In this document: positions 18,476-28,540 of the stretch, piece after piece | Position numbering within the stretch: position 1 is the first letter of the stretch | How the letters are laid out: each line of letters starts with the position of its first letter | From: Rivularia sp. PCC 7116 | Lineage (GTDB): Bacteria; Cyanobacteriota; Cyanobacteriia; Cyanobacteriales; Nostocaceae | Direction: 5' to 3' | DNA: 64,000 nt | Assembly (NCBI RefSeq): GCF_000316665.1 | Contig: NC_019678.1 | Location: 4,588,001 to 4,652,000, forward strand | Position numbers and translations under genes: made by a program | The notes under the pieces: model-generated | Told to the model about the DNA's origin: nothing | Databases searched by the model: none | The model's input: only the letters and a program-made list of their open reading frames with translations

Positions 18476-20969
18476 AAAACTGACGCATTAACAATGAAGT
18501 TGAATCGTCTTTAACATTCCATAACGACAACACAACTCTTTCGGCACCTGCATACATTAGTCCCCTTGTCAATCCTACCAATCCTTCACCTTTGACTTCT
18601 TTCCCCAATCCTCATCTTGCGGGGATTTGGATTTTGAACCCTGCGCGAGCATTTTACCGACTTGGGGTTGCAAACCCCAGTCTAATAGCTGAAGTCCGTT
18701 GAAACGGACTGAAAAAATCTTATTTGACGCATTATGCGAAGAAACAAGTAAATCATTAGTCCTCTTGAGAGGACTTTTGCTATTAGACAGGGATTCAAAA
18801 TCCCTGGCTGGTTGTGAATTTAAATCGGCAAGTGCCGCAAAAGGAATATATTGCAAAGCGTCATCACCGACGATTATCAAACGTTTTTTTACCAAGTTTA
18901 TCTGCGACGGGTGCAAGAATTAAATTACTTAGTTCCATCGCAGCTTCACTTGTTTGTTTTATGGAACGTTCTTGTGTAGATGGATCTTGCAAAAGATTTC
19001 TTAATTTCTTGGCTGCTGTTTCTATTTGTTCGCTTTCGGGTAATTCGTAACTATCGAGGGAATCTGGAGTTACCATCCATAGATAGCTGCGTTTTTCACC
19101 TAAGGAATATTGTAAAAGTACGGTGTCTTTATCTAATTGCTGCTGAATTTTAGGTAAGTTAAGAGGTTGGGGATATTTTAGTTGAGCGTATTTAGGGCTG
19201 GTGGTTTTAATTTTGGCTTTGAGTTGATTGAGTTCGTTGATGTGATTTTGAACTTCTTGCTGTAAATTTTGTACGTCTGTTTTAGAAACATTCTTATCGC
19301 TAAGTTTATCAAGCCGTGATTTCTCTTTAGAATTGATTAATTGTTGTAAGTTCTTTTCTTGAGCTAATAGTTCGGGTTTTATACCTTTACGAATATTGGC
19401 ATTTGCTTCGGTTAATAATTCTAAAAGTCCGCGAGCGCGAGATTTTTCGCTGGCATGGATTGCTTGGGCATCGTATCCTTTTGATGGGTTTTGTTTGTGC
19501 AGTTGCATCAAAATATCGATGTGGAGTTTGTAGATATCCTGAACTGTGGCGAAGTAGGATGTACGTAACTCGTTACTATCTACTTTGGTGCGGAGATTTT
19601 CGATGATATCTACTGCGGCTTTGCTGTTAGTGAGGGCTGTTTGTAAGTTACTATCTCTGTATGTTGTAGCGATGTTATGAAGAGTTTTTGCTTCTCCGCT
19701 TTTATCTTCAACTTTCCGTTTCAAAATTAATGCTCTATCAAAAAATTCAAGTGCTTTTCGATTTTCTCCCGAATAGGAGTAAACACTACCAATATTATTA
19801 AGGGTTACGGCTTCTCCACTTTTATCTTCAACTTTGCGTCTTAGAACTAATGCTTGGTTATAGAATTTAAGGGCTTGCTGGTTATCTCCTAATAAGTTGT
19901 AAATTTCGCCAATAGCATTTAGAGTTGCTGCTTCTCCGCTTTGATTTTCAACTTCCCGGCTTAGAAGTAATGCTTGGTTTAATAATTTGAGTGCTTGCTG
20001 CTTATCTCCTAAATCTAAATGTATACTACCTATATTGTGAAGGGCAATAGCTTTCTCTCTTCTATATCCAAGTGTCTCCAATAAAGGTAATACTTTTTCA
20101 TAGTATGTAAGTGCCTGCCGCTTTTTTCCTAATGAGGAATACACAGCAGCAATATTATTCAGGGTTATTGCTTGCCCATTTTTATCTGCTATTTCCTCAC
20201 TTATAGTTAATGCTTGTTTGTAGTATTCAAGCGCTTGCTGTTTGTCTCCTAAAGAATCGTAGATTTGGCCAATATTATTAAGGCTTCCTGCTTCCCAACG
20301 CTTATCCCCATTAATTTCTTGTATTATTATCAATGCTTGCTTGTAAAACTTAAGCGCTTGCTGCTTATCTCCTAAATGGTTATAGATGCCGCCAATATTA
20401 TTAAGGTTTGTTGCTTCCCCACCTTTATCATCAATTTTTCGACTTAGAAGTAATGCTTGATTGTAAACTTTGAACGCTTGATGTTTGTCTCCTAAATCAT
20501 CATGGATTACAGCAACATTGTTGAGAATCGATGCTTCAGCGAATTTATCCTTAATTTCTCGCGCTAAAGGTAATGCTTGATTGTAATAATTAAGCGCTTT
20601 CTGCTTTTCTCCTAAATTGCTATAAGTATTACCAATACTGTACAACAGAACTGCTTGCGAACTTTTTAGTTCTCCTATTTGCTGCAATAACTCTAAGGCT
20701 TGCTCCCATTTAGTAATAGCTTGCTTTAATGATTCTGCGTTTCCTTGCTTAGATAATTGTCTCCCTTCCTGTATCAGCTTTAATACTTGTTTGCGAATCG
20801 GCTCTTTATTATCAACGACTCCTTGCTGCGCTACCTCAACGCCCACACTTTTCGGTATCGCATTCACCGACTCACCCACTAAGACAATACCGAGTAATGC
20901 TGTCAAACTGAAACGCGCTAAATCGCGTATGACAAACCGGGAATAATTGTCTTTTTTAAGTTTTTTCAT
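18471..20969 (-). pseudogene. TPR-CHAT protein gene, frameshifted and gutted
   Basis: The ATG at 20969 starts a signal-like N-terminus (SLTALLGIVLVGESVNA) and about ten 40-residue TPRs of the 'DKQQALKFYNQALLLSR...GEA.TLNNIG.IY' type. A conserved linker (SEKSRARGLLELLTEA) and the opening of a CHAT domain follow. After DKLGKK the frame is lost in a run of seven A (plus-strand T run 18884-18890); one base fewer gives RLIIVGDDALQYIPFAALAD, the expected continuation. Next, several hairpin repeats replace the centre of the CHAT domain, including the His/Cys dyad. The tail [20 protein letters not shown] remains at about 18471-18585. The gene is therefore inactive as a protease, although its TPR half could still be made. 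Confidence 0.85.
18600..18825. repeat. hairpin repeats replacing the CHAT active-site region
   Basis: Five short palindromes lie in tandem: CCCCAATCCTCATCTTGCGGGG, CTTGGGGTTGCAAACCCCAG, AGTCCGTTGAAACGGACT, AGTCCTCTTGAGAGGACT and AGGGATTCAAAATCCCT. The fourth, followed by TTTGCTATTAGAC, resembles the unit near 14855-14885. Confidence 0.7.
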
Positions 20970-21361
20970 GTTTTTATACAGGTAAATCAAAATGTCTGAA
21001 ATCGATAAAAATTAGACCATCATAAAATTTTAAGTAGATATAATTTAGGCACCCTTGAATTACGCTGTATATATATATCTATACTTGTAAGCGATTTTAC
21101 GCAAATACGATTATTATTTTATATGTTTTTAAAATATTATGATTGCTGAAAGGGGTATTGACTTTTTATATATAAATATGCAGATAGGCGTGAAATGATT
21201 TTTTTCTTCAGATTGTTGATTAAAAAACCCTTCTAGAGCGCAGAGGGCGCGGAGGAAAGAAATAAGGAGAAATTACCAATGCCCTATGCCCAATGCCCAT
21301 TGCCCACTGCGAACTAATTTTTTCGTCACAATATAAGGAAGTATTCAAACCCCAAGTAATC
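20970..21361. other. intergenic spacer
   Basis: It separates the divergent TPR-CHAT pseudogene and P450 gene and should hold both promoters. Heptamer-like CAATGCCCATTGCCC repeats lie at 21280-21308. No gene seen. Confidence 0.45.
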
Positions 21362-22741
21362 ATGACATCAAATTATAATCTGCCGCCAACGGTTGAAATG
21401 CCTATATTCTTAAGGCGGATGAAGTTTATTTTTCAACCTTTTCAATACCTCGAACAAAACGCTCAACTTTACGGGGATACTTTTAGTCTTCCCCAGAAGG
21501 ATGGTAGTAGCACGGTTTATTTTGGTCAACCTGAAGCGCTGCAACAGATTTTTACTGCCGATCCTAAATCTTTAGAAACCGGCAGAGGAAGCCGGATTCT
21601 GAGGTTTCTGGTTGGGGATAATTCCGTGTTGTTATTACATGGCGATCGCCACCAGCGTCAGCGTAAGTTGTTAACTCCTCCTTTTCATGGGGATAGGATG
21701 CGGGCTTACGGTATGACTATCTGCGAAATCGCCCAGCAGGTGAGCGATGAATGGCAGACGGAGAAGCCTTTTAATATCCGGGAGTCGATGCAGGAAATTA
21801 CCTTAAGCGTAATTTTACGAGCGGTTTTTGGTTTGGATGAAGGAAACCGTTTACAGAAAATTCGTCTCAAAATTTCTTCGCTATTGGATTATTTGAGTTC
21901 TCCTTTACTGTCTGCTGGTATGTTTTTCCCCGTTTTACAAAAAGATTGGGGTAGCTGGAGTCCTTGGGGTAGGGTTTTATACTTACGCCAACAAATTGAT
22001 GATTTAATTTACGATTTAATTGAGCAACGTCGCGCTGAATCCAACCCAAATCGCGAAGATATTTTAAGTTTAATGATGTCTGCGCGTTATGAAGATGGTG
22101 GAGAAATGTCAAACCAAGAATTACGCGATGAGTTAATGACGCTGCTATTTGCTGGACATGAAACCACTGCCTCTGCCTTAACCTGGGCTTTCTATTGGGT
22201 TGATTATTTACCTGAAGTACGCGAAAAATTACTCAAGGAAATTAATGATTTAGGGGAAAATGCAGAACCCAACTTAGTTGCTAAGTTGCCTTATTTAACA
22301 GCAGTTTGTCAAGAAACTTTGCGTATTTATCCTATTGTTCCCAGTGCTACTCCTAGAATTGCATCATGTTCGATGGAAATTGGTGGCTATACATTACCAA
22401 AAGGTACGTGGATAATTCCCAGTATTTATTTAGCACACTACCGCGAAGAAGTTTACTCGCAACCGCAGCAGTTTAAACCAGAAAGGTTTTTAGAAAGACA
22501 GTTTAGCCCCTACGAGTTTTTCCCTTTTGGTGGTGGAAATCGTCGCTGTATTGGTTTGGCGTTTGCAATGCATGAGATGAAGCTGGTTTTAGCAACAATT
22601 TTATCGCAATATGAAGTATCAAGAATCGATAAGCGCCCTTTAAAACCCGTGCGTCGCGGCTTAACTTTAGCCACACCCGCAGGAATGAAGATGGTGGCAA
22701 AGCCGATTAAGAAAGTAGCGAATACACCTGTTGCTGTTTAG
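21362..22741 (+). CDS. cytochrome P450 (CYP110-like)
   Basis: ATG 21362 (MTSNYNLPPTVEMP) gives 459 residues, a usual length; the open frame extends 23 codons further upstream but through repeat sequence. The I-helix oxygen-activation motif AGHETTA, the ETLR (ExxR) motif and the heme loop FGGGNRRCIG with the thiolate Cys are all intact. P450 enzymes use reduced ferredoxin/reductase in cyanobacteria to hydroxylate a substrate; the CYP110 family of Nostocales is thought to act on fatty acids or terpenes. Substrate here unknown. There is no terpene cyclase or redox partner beside it; a GRDP-like gene follows after 300 bases. Confidence 0.93.
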   Translation: MTSNYNLPPTVEMPIFLRRMKFIFQPFQYLEQNAQLYGDTFSLPQKDGSSTVYFGQPEALQQIFTADPKSLETGRGSRILRFLVGDNSVLLLHGDRHQRQRKLLTPPFHGDRMRAYGMTICEIAQQVSDEWQTEKPFNIRESMQEITLSVILRAVFGLDEGNRLQKIRLKISSLLDYLSSPLLSAGMFFPVLQKDWGSWSPWGRVLYLRQQIDDLIYDLIEQRRAESNPNREDILSLMMSARYEDGGEMSNQELRDELMTLLFAGHETTASALTWAFYWVDYLPEVREKLLKEINDLGENAEPNLVAKLPYLTAVCQETLRIYPIVPSATPRIASCSMEIGGYTLPKGTWIIPSIYLAHYREEVYSQPQQFKPERFLERQFSPYEFFPFGGGNRRCIGLAFAMHEMKLVLATILSQYEVSRIDKRPLKPVRRGLTLATPAGMKMVAKPIKKVANTPVAV

Positions 22742-23044
22742 CTAGAATTTTCTTGTTGGGGGAGGCAAATTGCGAAGCCCAAAGGAACCCGGTTTCTATT
22801 CGTGAAAGCATAATTATCTGATTGTGTTGCGAGCAAGGAACCGGGTTTCTGACACGATTACTAAATTCAATTTACAAAGTGCATAAAACTGAAATTTATC
22901 AATATTTTCGAGTTAATCAACAAAAAAGTGATAAAACATACTACTTTTTTCGTAAAACACCCCAGACAGGGCTGATGTATAAATAGGAGATGATTATTCA
23001 GTTAAAGTCATCACATTTATATTGTTATTGAAATCATAAAACCA
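22742..23044. other. intergenic with GGAACCCGGTTTCT repeat
   Basis: GGAACCCGGTTTCT (22785-22798) and GGAACCGGGTTTCT (22838-22851) are a near-direct pair that is also nearly self-complementary. The phrase 'AACCCGGTTTCTA.TCGTGAAAG' is repeated at 34265-34290. No gene seen. Confidence 0.5.
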
Positions 23045-23530
23045 ATGAAAATTGTAGCTTTTTTTGATAGGGTGAACAATTTAGACTTCGAGATGGTTGC
23101 CAAAAGAGTTGTGTTTAAACATGGATGGACAATTGAAAGGACGCAAGTAGCAATTAATCGCTATAAATTGTTCTTGTATCTTAAGTCGGTTTATCCTGCT
23201 ACGGGATTAGTTCCTACCCCAGAAATCGATGTAGTTTGGCACGCTCATATGGAAGTAAATTTAATCCAATATATCCAAGATTGCTACTACCTTTTCGGTT
23301 ATATTTTAAATCACTGTTCTGCTATTTATGGCGAACAAAATCAAGCAACTTCTTTAATTCACCAGCAAGCTTTTAGCACAACTAAAGCTTTATTTGAAGA
23401 GTTTTTCGGATTTAGTATTTTGGATAATACATCTCTTCATGCTGCTGCTTGTGCCGATATCCCTATAGATACTAATCCTGCTGCTTGCGCTGATTTACCA
23501 ATAATTCCTAATACAATAATAGGTCATTAG
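23045..23530 (+). CDS. WHxH-motif (GRDP-like) protein with AACAD-repeat tail
   Basis: 161 residues. Residues about 45-105 contain 'VPTPEIDVVWHAHMEVN...YIQDCYYLFGYILNHC', which matches the core of the glycine-rich-domain-protein-like (DUF1399) family: P-x-x-EID-x-VWH-x-H, then a Tyr/Cys pair and a late His. The clustered His and Cys suggest metal binding. The last about 30 residues are unlike the core and hold two copies of 'AACADIP/AACADLP' ending in PNTIIGH. No signal peptide. Role unknown. It is transcribed in the same direction as the P450, 300 bases away, and converges on the STAND gene. Confidence 0.65.
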   Translation: MKIVAFFDRVNNLDFEMVAKRVVFKHGWTIERTQVAINRYKLFLYLKSVYPATGLVPTPEIDVVWHAHMEVNLIQYIQDCYYLFGYILNHCSAIYGEQNQATSLIHQQAFSTTKALFEEFFGFSILDNTSLHAAACADIPIDTNPAACADLPIIPNTIIGH

Positions 23531-23630
23531 TCATTGATAATTTGTAAGGTATAATTGATTTTAGGTAATTGGCATGGTGTTATTAATCAGAATTCATAAT
23601 TAAAACATCCAATACCCAATTTCCGATTTC

Positions 23631-25955
23631 TTAAGTTTTCAGCAAGGCATACATCTCTTTTGCTTCTGCACTCATTTTTAAGCTTTCAAAGCTGTCAATT
23701 GCTTCTTTTGCTAAACGATGAGCTTGAAACTTATTACCACATGTTTTTTCAAGTTTCGCAAATGTTGATTTATGAAAAGCAATAATTCGCTTATCTTTAT
23801 GTCTTTGTGCAATTGGTAAGCTATATTCTAATAATCTTCGTGCTTCTGCCAAATCACCATTCATAAGTGCAATATCTGCCAACCAATTATCAATAGCTGC
23901 AATTGCTTTTTGCCATTCAATCTCCTCTGCTTTTATTACTGCTTCCTCGAAGATTATTTGTGCTTGCTGATAATCTCCTTGACGATAAAATATTTGCCCT
24001 TGGTAGTACAAAATTTGGACTTGCTGCCCCTTATATTCTGATTTATCTAAGCTGGCTTTTTCTAAAAGCTGTTTTTTGACTTCTAGCCATTCTTGAGCTT
24101 GCTGTAAATCTCCGAGATGCAAGTGCAAAATAGCCATATTTGCAGCTAACTTTAATTCAAAACTTGCAGATTGATGGTGCCGCAACTCCCAACTTTCTTT
24201 TAATATTTTTTGTGCTTCTCGTAACTGAGGTATCTGGCGTATTCTCACCAAAGTTACGGCGCGATCGCACATGGCTAATACGGCTGTGGAATAATCATTT
24301 TCTTTTTTAGCGGCTTCAATCAACCAGCCGCTCCATTCTAAGTGTTCGTCCCAGTATCCACGTATAAAAATGTATTCTTTTATGAAATTCCAAAAAGTTT
24401 TGACATCAGAATATCGATTATTGGCAATACACCATTCAAAAACTGCTTGCAAGTTTTCCCATTCAACTTCAAAGTTTTCATAGTTGGTATTCCACTCTTT
24501 CCAATCTAAATTCCCGAATGATTCCGAAAATTTCAGATACCAATTAACCCAACGCTGGCGTAAGTGTTGAGCAAATTCTGCATTAGCAGCCAACTCTGCC
24601 CAAGCATATTCGCGAGTTAGAGCTGCTAAACTATAACGTGCTTGTTGCTGACAAATCAAAGAGAGTTGTTGCAACTTTACCAATCCTTGCGATACCACAA
24701 TTGGATCTGGCTTTTCAAAAGTTACATTGTCTAAAGTTTCCCTACTTGCTGAACCTACAAAAAGAGTCAAAGCCATTAATAGATAATAAGGTGGCGAATT
24801 TTTTATCGGATTTATTGAAGCAGTAAAGCAAAAACGAGCAATATCACCTTCGGGATGTTTAATTAATCGCAATACATCATCAAATAAATAACCAGCAGTC
24901 ATCTGCCCAATCGCATAAATCATTGCTGCGGGTATTCCGCTGACTGCTTCGTAAATTTCCTGAGATTGTGCGCTGGTTAAATTAATACCCTTTTCCTTGG
25001 ATTCATGTTGAATTAATCGTAAACTATGTTCTTGTGGTAAAGAATTAAGTCTTATCGGTACAAATAATGTCTGTTCGCGGGTGGTAATAACAACTTTAAC
25101 TGTTGGCGGTAAATCGTAGAGAAAAGAAAGGACTCCTTCTTTATCTTCAATGGTTTCTAAATTATCAACTATTAATAAAGTTCTTGTCTGGGAAAGCTTA
25201 TGGTGAATAATTTCTATTTGTTCTGACAAAGATAAATTATTGATTTGGGTAAACTCAAAAATACGAGCGATTTCTCGACATATATCGCGCAAGGTACGTT
25301 GATAAATTAGTCGCGGTAAAAGTCCGATGCAGGTAAGATGATTTTGCTTGGCAGATGTAAAGATTATGGCTTCAAAAACAGGTAAGTTACCAGCACTATT
25401 TAAATTTATATTTATATTGCAACTTGCTGTTAAACAGCGGTAGGCAACTTCTACTACCATCGTAGTTTTACCTACACCACCAATACCATCAACACTAATT
25501 AAATGAGCGGAATGCCCGTAACTAAGCAGTTCCATCAACCTAGCAACTTCGCGATCGCGCCCAACAAAGGTTGCATACTCCCTTGCTGGCAAGTTTTGCA
25601 GAATGGGAGATATTTGATTTTCTAAACTATTAGCATCAAAAACTTTTGTTTGCTGACTATTTATCAATAACTGCTGCGAGTTATCTTCTGGTAATGCCTT
25701 AGCTTTTAACAGCTCCCATTTGTTGCTTAAAAAGATTCGTAAACGATTTTCTTTACCTCTACTATTACCCTTGACATTGAACTTCTTATAGACTTGTCCC
25801 ATCCTTTTTAGACAAGCATCCGCAGAAGTCCCCAATTCCGAGGCAATTTCTTCGTAGCTTTGACCTTTCCCCATTCGCAGCAAAAAAACTTCCTCCTGAT
25901 CGCGAGAAAGTTCTTGATTATGCGCCATTTCAGTCAAAAAATCACTTGGGAACAT
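23631..25955 (-). CDS. STAND (NB-ARC) ATPase with N-terminal HTH-like domain and C-terminal TPRs
   Basis: 774 residues. Residues about 15-60 resemble a LuxR/sigma-4-like helix-turn-helix (SRDQEEVFLLRMGKGQSYEEIASELGTS). An NB-ARC ATPase follows with Walker A GIGGVGKTT at 157-165, Walker B TLLIVDNLE and sensor region VVITTRE. The C-terminal half is alpha-helical with TPR-like units (YYQGQIFYRQGDYQQAQIIFEEA). STAND proteins switch between ADP and ATP states after ligand binding at the repeat domain. This could be a transcription regulator or an abortive-type sensor. ATG 25955 is used; ATG 25928 is an alternative. A truncated copy of its first 100 codons lies at 28541-28823. It is divergent to an RTX gene. 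Confidence 0.85.
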   Translation of the reverse strand: MFPSDFLTEMAHNQELSRDQEEVFLLRMGKGQSYEEIASELGTSADACLKRMGQVYKKFNVKGNSRGKENRLRIFLSNKWELLKAKALPEDNSQQLLINSQQTKVFDANSLENQISPILQNLPAREYATFVGRDREVARLMELLSYGHSAHLISVDGIGGVGKTTMVVEVAYRCLTASCNININLNSAGNLPVFEAIIFTSAKQNHLTCIGLLPRLIYQRTLRDICREIARIFEFTQINNLSLSEQIEIIHHKLSQTRTLLIVDNLETIEDKEGVLSFLYDLPPTVKVVITTREQTLFVPIRLNSLPQEHSLRLIQHESKEKGINLTSAQSQEIYEAVSGIPAAMIYAIGQMTAGYLFDDVLRLIKHPEGDIARFCFTASINPIKNSPPYYLLMALTLFVGSASRETLDNVTFEKPDPIVVSQGLVKLQQLSLICQQQARYSLAALTREYAWAELAANAEFAQHLRQRWVNWYLKFSESFGNLDWKEWNTNYENFEVEWENLQAVFEWCIANNRYSDVKTFWNFIKEYIFIRGYWDEHLEWSGWLIEAAKKENDYSTAVLAMCDRAVTLVRIRQIPQLREAQKILKESWELRHHQSASFELKLAANMAILHLHLGDLQQAQEWLEVKKQLLEKASLDKSEYKGQQVQILYYQGQIFYRQGDYQQAQIIFEEAVIKAEEIEWQKAIAAIDNWLADIALMNGDLAEARRLLEYSLPIAQRHKDKRIIAFHKSTFAKLEKTCGNKFQAHRLAKEAIDSFESLKMSAEAKEMYALLKT

Positions 25956-26018
25956 TTTGCTAAAAATTATGATGTCGCCATTCTATTCTACCTCCTAATT
26001 TGGGGTTTACACGTATAT

Positions 26019-26033
26019 CGGAGTTTTTCGGAG
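26019..26033. promoter_or_regulatory. direct repeat CGGAG-N5-CGGAG upstream of the STAND gene
   Basis: CGGAGTTTTTCGGAG lies about 65 bases upstream of the STAND start. A 14/15 match, AGGAGTTTTTCGGAG, is at 32406-32420 upstream of the response regulator region, and a decayed form (TTCGGAGCTT) is at the matching place of the duplicated copy (28885-28894). It is a candidate operator for an HTH protein; this is inference. Confidence 0.35.
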
Positions 26034-26384
26034 TTTGAAGTTTAAGTAAAGGTAGCAAATAATACTTAAGTGTAAAATTATTTTACGTTAGTATGCAAAT
26101 ACACGGCTAACTAAGTCTTCTTGCAAACCTATTTACGATTAAAAGTTAATAGTTTTCAAGACCGAGATGTATGACAGCTTCAATATTACTGTGTGATTCG
26201 AGATACAAGTAATTGAATGTTGCTTTATTTTGTTGTCGTGGTTAATTTACGCAATAAAATTTGAAGACAGTATTAATTTTGTTGGAGTATGTTGTGGAAT
26301 ATTACTTATTCCGTTGCACTAATCTTTATTGAGGCATTTCAACATTATTTCAATAGTCAATATCTGTCGGATTTTATGAATAAA

Positions 26385-26424
26385 GGACGATTCGCTATGA
26401 CCTGAGAAATCCAGCGAATCGTCC
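26385..26424 (+). promoter_or_regulatory. conserved 5'-UTR hairpin of RTX gene 1
   Basis: GGACGATTCGCT (26385-26396) pairs perfectly with AGCGAATCGTCC (26413-26424) around a 16-base loop ATGACCTGAGAAATCC. It ends 16 bases before the ribosome binding site AAGGA (26441-26445). The same stem core and 13 of 16 loop bases occur before the second RTX gene, so the structure is conserved. It may control translation or mRNA stability, or be an operator. Confidence 0.6.
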
Positions 26425-26456
26425 AGCCAACCCAGTCTATAAGGATTGACATAACT

Positions 26457-28349
26457 ATGATACTAAATGGTGGACCTCAAAGCGAGAATTTGATTGGTAC
26501 CAACGATGCAGATTTCATTTCTGGTAAAGGCGGTAATGATAGCCTTGAAGGTGGTAACGGTAGAGATGTTCTAGAAGGTGGTAACGGTAAAGACACCTTA
26601 AATGGCGGTAATGGTGCCGACTTACTTCAAGGTGGTAAAGGTAATGACAGCCTTGAAGGTGGTAACGGTAGAGATGTTTTAGAAGGTGGTAACGGTAAAG
26701 ACACCTTAAATGGCGGCAATGGTGCTGACTTACTTCAAGGTGGTAACGGTAATGATAGCCTTGAAGGTGGTAACGGTAAAGACGTTCTAGAAGGTGGTAA
26801 CGGTAAAGACACCTTAAATGGCGGCAATGGTGCTGACTTACTTCAAGGTGGTAACGGTAAAGACAGCTTAAATGGTGGAAGAGGTAACGATACCCTTGAC
26901 GGTGGAAAAGGTAAGGATATTCTCGAAGGTAGTCGGGGTAATGATGTCCTTGATGGTGGAAAAGGTAATGATACAGCAGATTACAGCCAACTGAATCAAG
27001 CAATTACTCTTAACGCAGTTGGCATTGTTGACAAAGGTGGTTTGGGTACAGACCAAATTCTAAACATCGAAACTATCGTTGGTGCAACTGGACAAGCTAA
27101 TACAATAGATGGTTCGACAAGTGTTAGTGGAGTTACATCTTTCGATGTTGATTTGTCCGAAAACAGATTAACTGTTGAAAATATTCCTGCTTTGGGTGAC
27201 GTAACTTTCACTGTTAAAAACTTTGTGAATGTCACTGGTACTAACCGAGATGACAGGATTATCGGTAATGCACAAGATAATATCCTTATCGGTAACGGTG
27301 GCAACGATTTCTTTGGTGGTAGCGCCGGTAACGATATCATCGACGGTGACGACGGTGGTGTCAATGACAATGATACTGTTGACTACACTGGTTTAGGTGA
27401 AGCAATTAGCCTTGGGGCTACGGGCACTATAGTTAAGGATGGTGGTAATGGTACCGATCAACTTTTCAGAGTTGAGACAATTATCGGTGATGCCAATCAA
27501 GCCAATACTATTGATAGTTCAAGTGCAGGAAATGGGGCTTCTATTAATGTTGACTTAGCGGCGGAAAGTTTAGAGATTAATAATATTCCCGGAGTTGGCA
27601 CTCTTAATCGTACCGTGAAAAACTTCGTGAATGTTATTGGTACTGCTCAAGATGATACTATTTCCGGTAATGATAAAGACAATATATTTGGTGGTAGTGC
27701 CGGTAGCGACTCTATAAGTGGTGACGGTGGTAACGATACAGTTGATTACACTGGTTTGGGTGAAGCAATTACCCTATTACCTACGGGCACTATAGTCAAA
27801 GATGGTGGTAATGGTACCGATCAACTTTTCAGAGTTGAGACAATTATCGGTGATGCCAATCAAGCCAATACTATTGATAGTTCAAGTGCAGGAAATGGGG
27901 CTTCTATTAATGTTGACTTAGCGGCGGAAAGTTTAGAGGTTAATGGCATTCCCGGAATTGGCACTCTCAATTTTAATGTCGAAAACTTTGTCAATGTCAC
28001 CGGTACTACCCAAGATGACAATATTATCGGAAACGCTGAAGATAATATTATCAATGGTTTTGGCGGAATAGATAACTTAACAGGAGGAGCCGGAGCAGAT
28101 ACATTTGTTTTAGGAGAAGGTGGCAATTTCTTCTATACTGATGCTGGTTTTGGCGATGTTGCAACTATTCAAGACTTTGTATCTGGTGAGGATCGAATTC
28201 AACTTACTGGTACTCTAAGTGATTATGTATTCTTCGGAACCACTATTTCTCTGGATAATGGCGATGGACAATTTAATCTTCTTGAAGACGATGTGATTGC
28301 ATTAGTCAGTAGCACCTTTGATACTGCTAACGATATTACCTTTGCATAA
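26457..28349 (+). CDS. RTX calcium-binding protein 1
   Basis: 630 residues. From residue 20 to about 170 it is made of nonapeptides GGxGxDxLx that form a calcium beta-roll. Three near-identical 36-residue blocks (about 29-136; 108 bp at DNA level) are visible. Then come repeated modules '[22 protein letters not shown]', 'NTIDSSS' and 'NVDLAAESLEV.NIPGIGTL', and a C-terminal 'SGEDRIQLTGTLSDY' region typical of type I secretion signals. There is no enzymatic domain or signal peptide. Calcium should fold it after export to the cell surface. AAGGA 11 bases before the ATG fixes the start. About 145 bp are repeated almost without change at 27430-27575 and 27795-27940. Confidence 0.88.
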   Translation: MILNGGPQSENLIGTNDADFISGKGGNDSLEGGNGRDVLEGGNGKDTLNGGNGADLLQGGKGNDSLEGGNGRDVLEGGNGKDTLNGGNGADLLQGGNGNDSLEGGNGKDVLEGGNGKDTLNGGNGADLLQGGNGKDSLNGGRGNDTLDGGKGKDILEGSRGNDVLDGGKGNDTADYSQLNQAITLNAVGIVDKGGLGTDQILNIETIVGATGQANTIDGSTSVSGVTSFDVDLSENRLTVENIPALGDVTFTVKNFVNVTGTNRDDRIIGNAQDNILIGNGGNDFFGGSAGNDIIDGDDGGVNDNDTVDYTGLGEAISLGATGTIVKDGGNGTDQLFRVETIIGDANQANTIDSSSAGNGASINVDLAAESLEINNIPGVGTLNRTVKNFVNVIGTAQDDTISGNDKDNIFGGSAGSDSISGDGGNDTVDYTGLGEAITLLPTGTIVKDGGNGTDQLFRVETIIGDANQANTIDSSSAGNGASINVDLAAESLEVNGIPGIGTLNFNVENFVNVTGTTQDDNIIGNAEDNIINGFGGIDNLTGGAGADTFVLGEGGNFFYTDAGFGDVATIQDFVSGEDRIQLTGTLSDYVFFGTTISLDNGDGQFNLLEDDVIALVSSTFDTANDITFA

Positions 28350-28436
28350 TTATAAGTAGGTGGGTGAGAAAATCGGCGCTGCTGATTAAAAATATGAATA
28401 GCCCCCCAACCCCCTATTTTGGGGGAGACAGATAAT

Positions 28437-28534
28437 TTCAAGAATAGCCCTCAGCCTATAAGGCTGGGGCTATTCAAACAAAGCCCATCTACATGGGCTA
28501 TATTCGGCGCATCTTTATAAAGAAATGGTATGAC
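28437..28534. repeat. REP-like hairpins plus reversed end of element C
   Basis: AGCCCTCAGCCTATAAGGCT and AAGCCCATCTACATGGGCTA form hairpins. The segment 28505-28534 is the reverse complement of the first 30 bases of element C at 7320-7349. The truncated STAND copy stops being similar to its parent exactly where this element begins. Confidence 0.65.
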
Positions 28535-28540
28535 TATTTA

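Noticed and set aside
26515-27003. 162-codon minus-strand frame rich in His/Tyr/Leu
   Set aside because: Antisense shadow of the RTX nonapeptide repeats.
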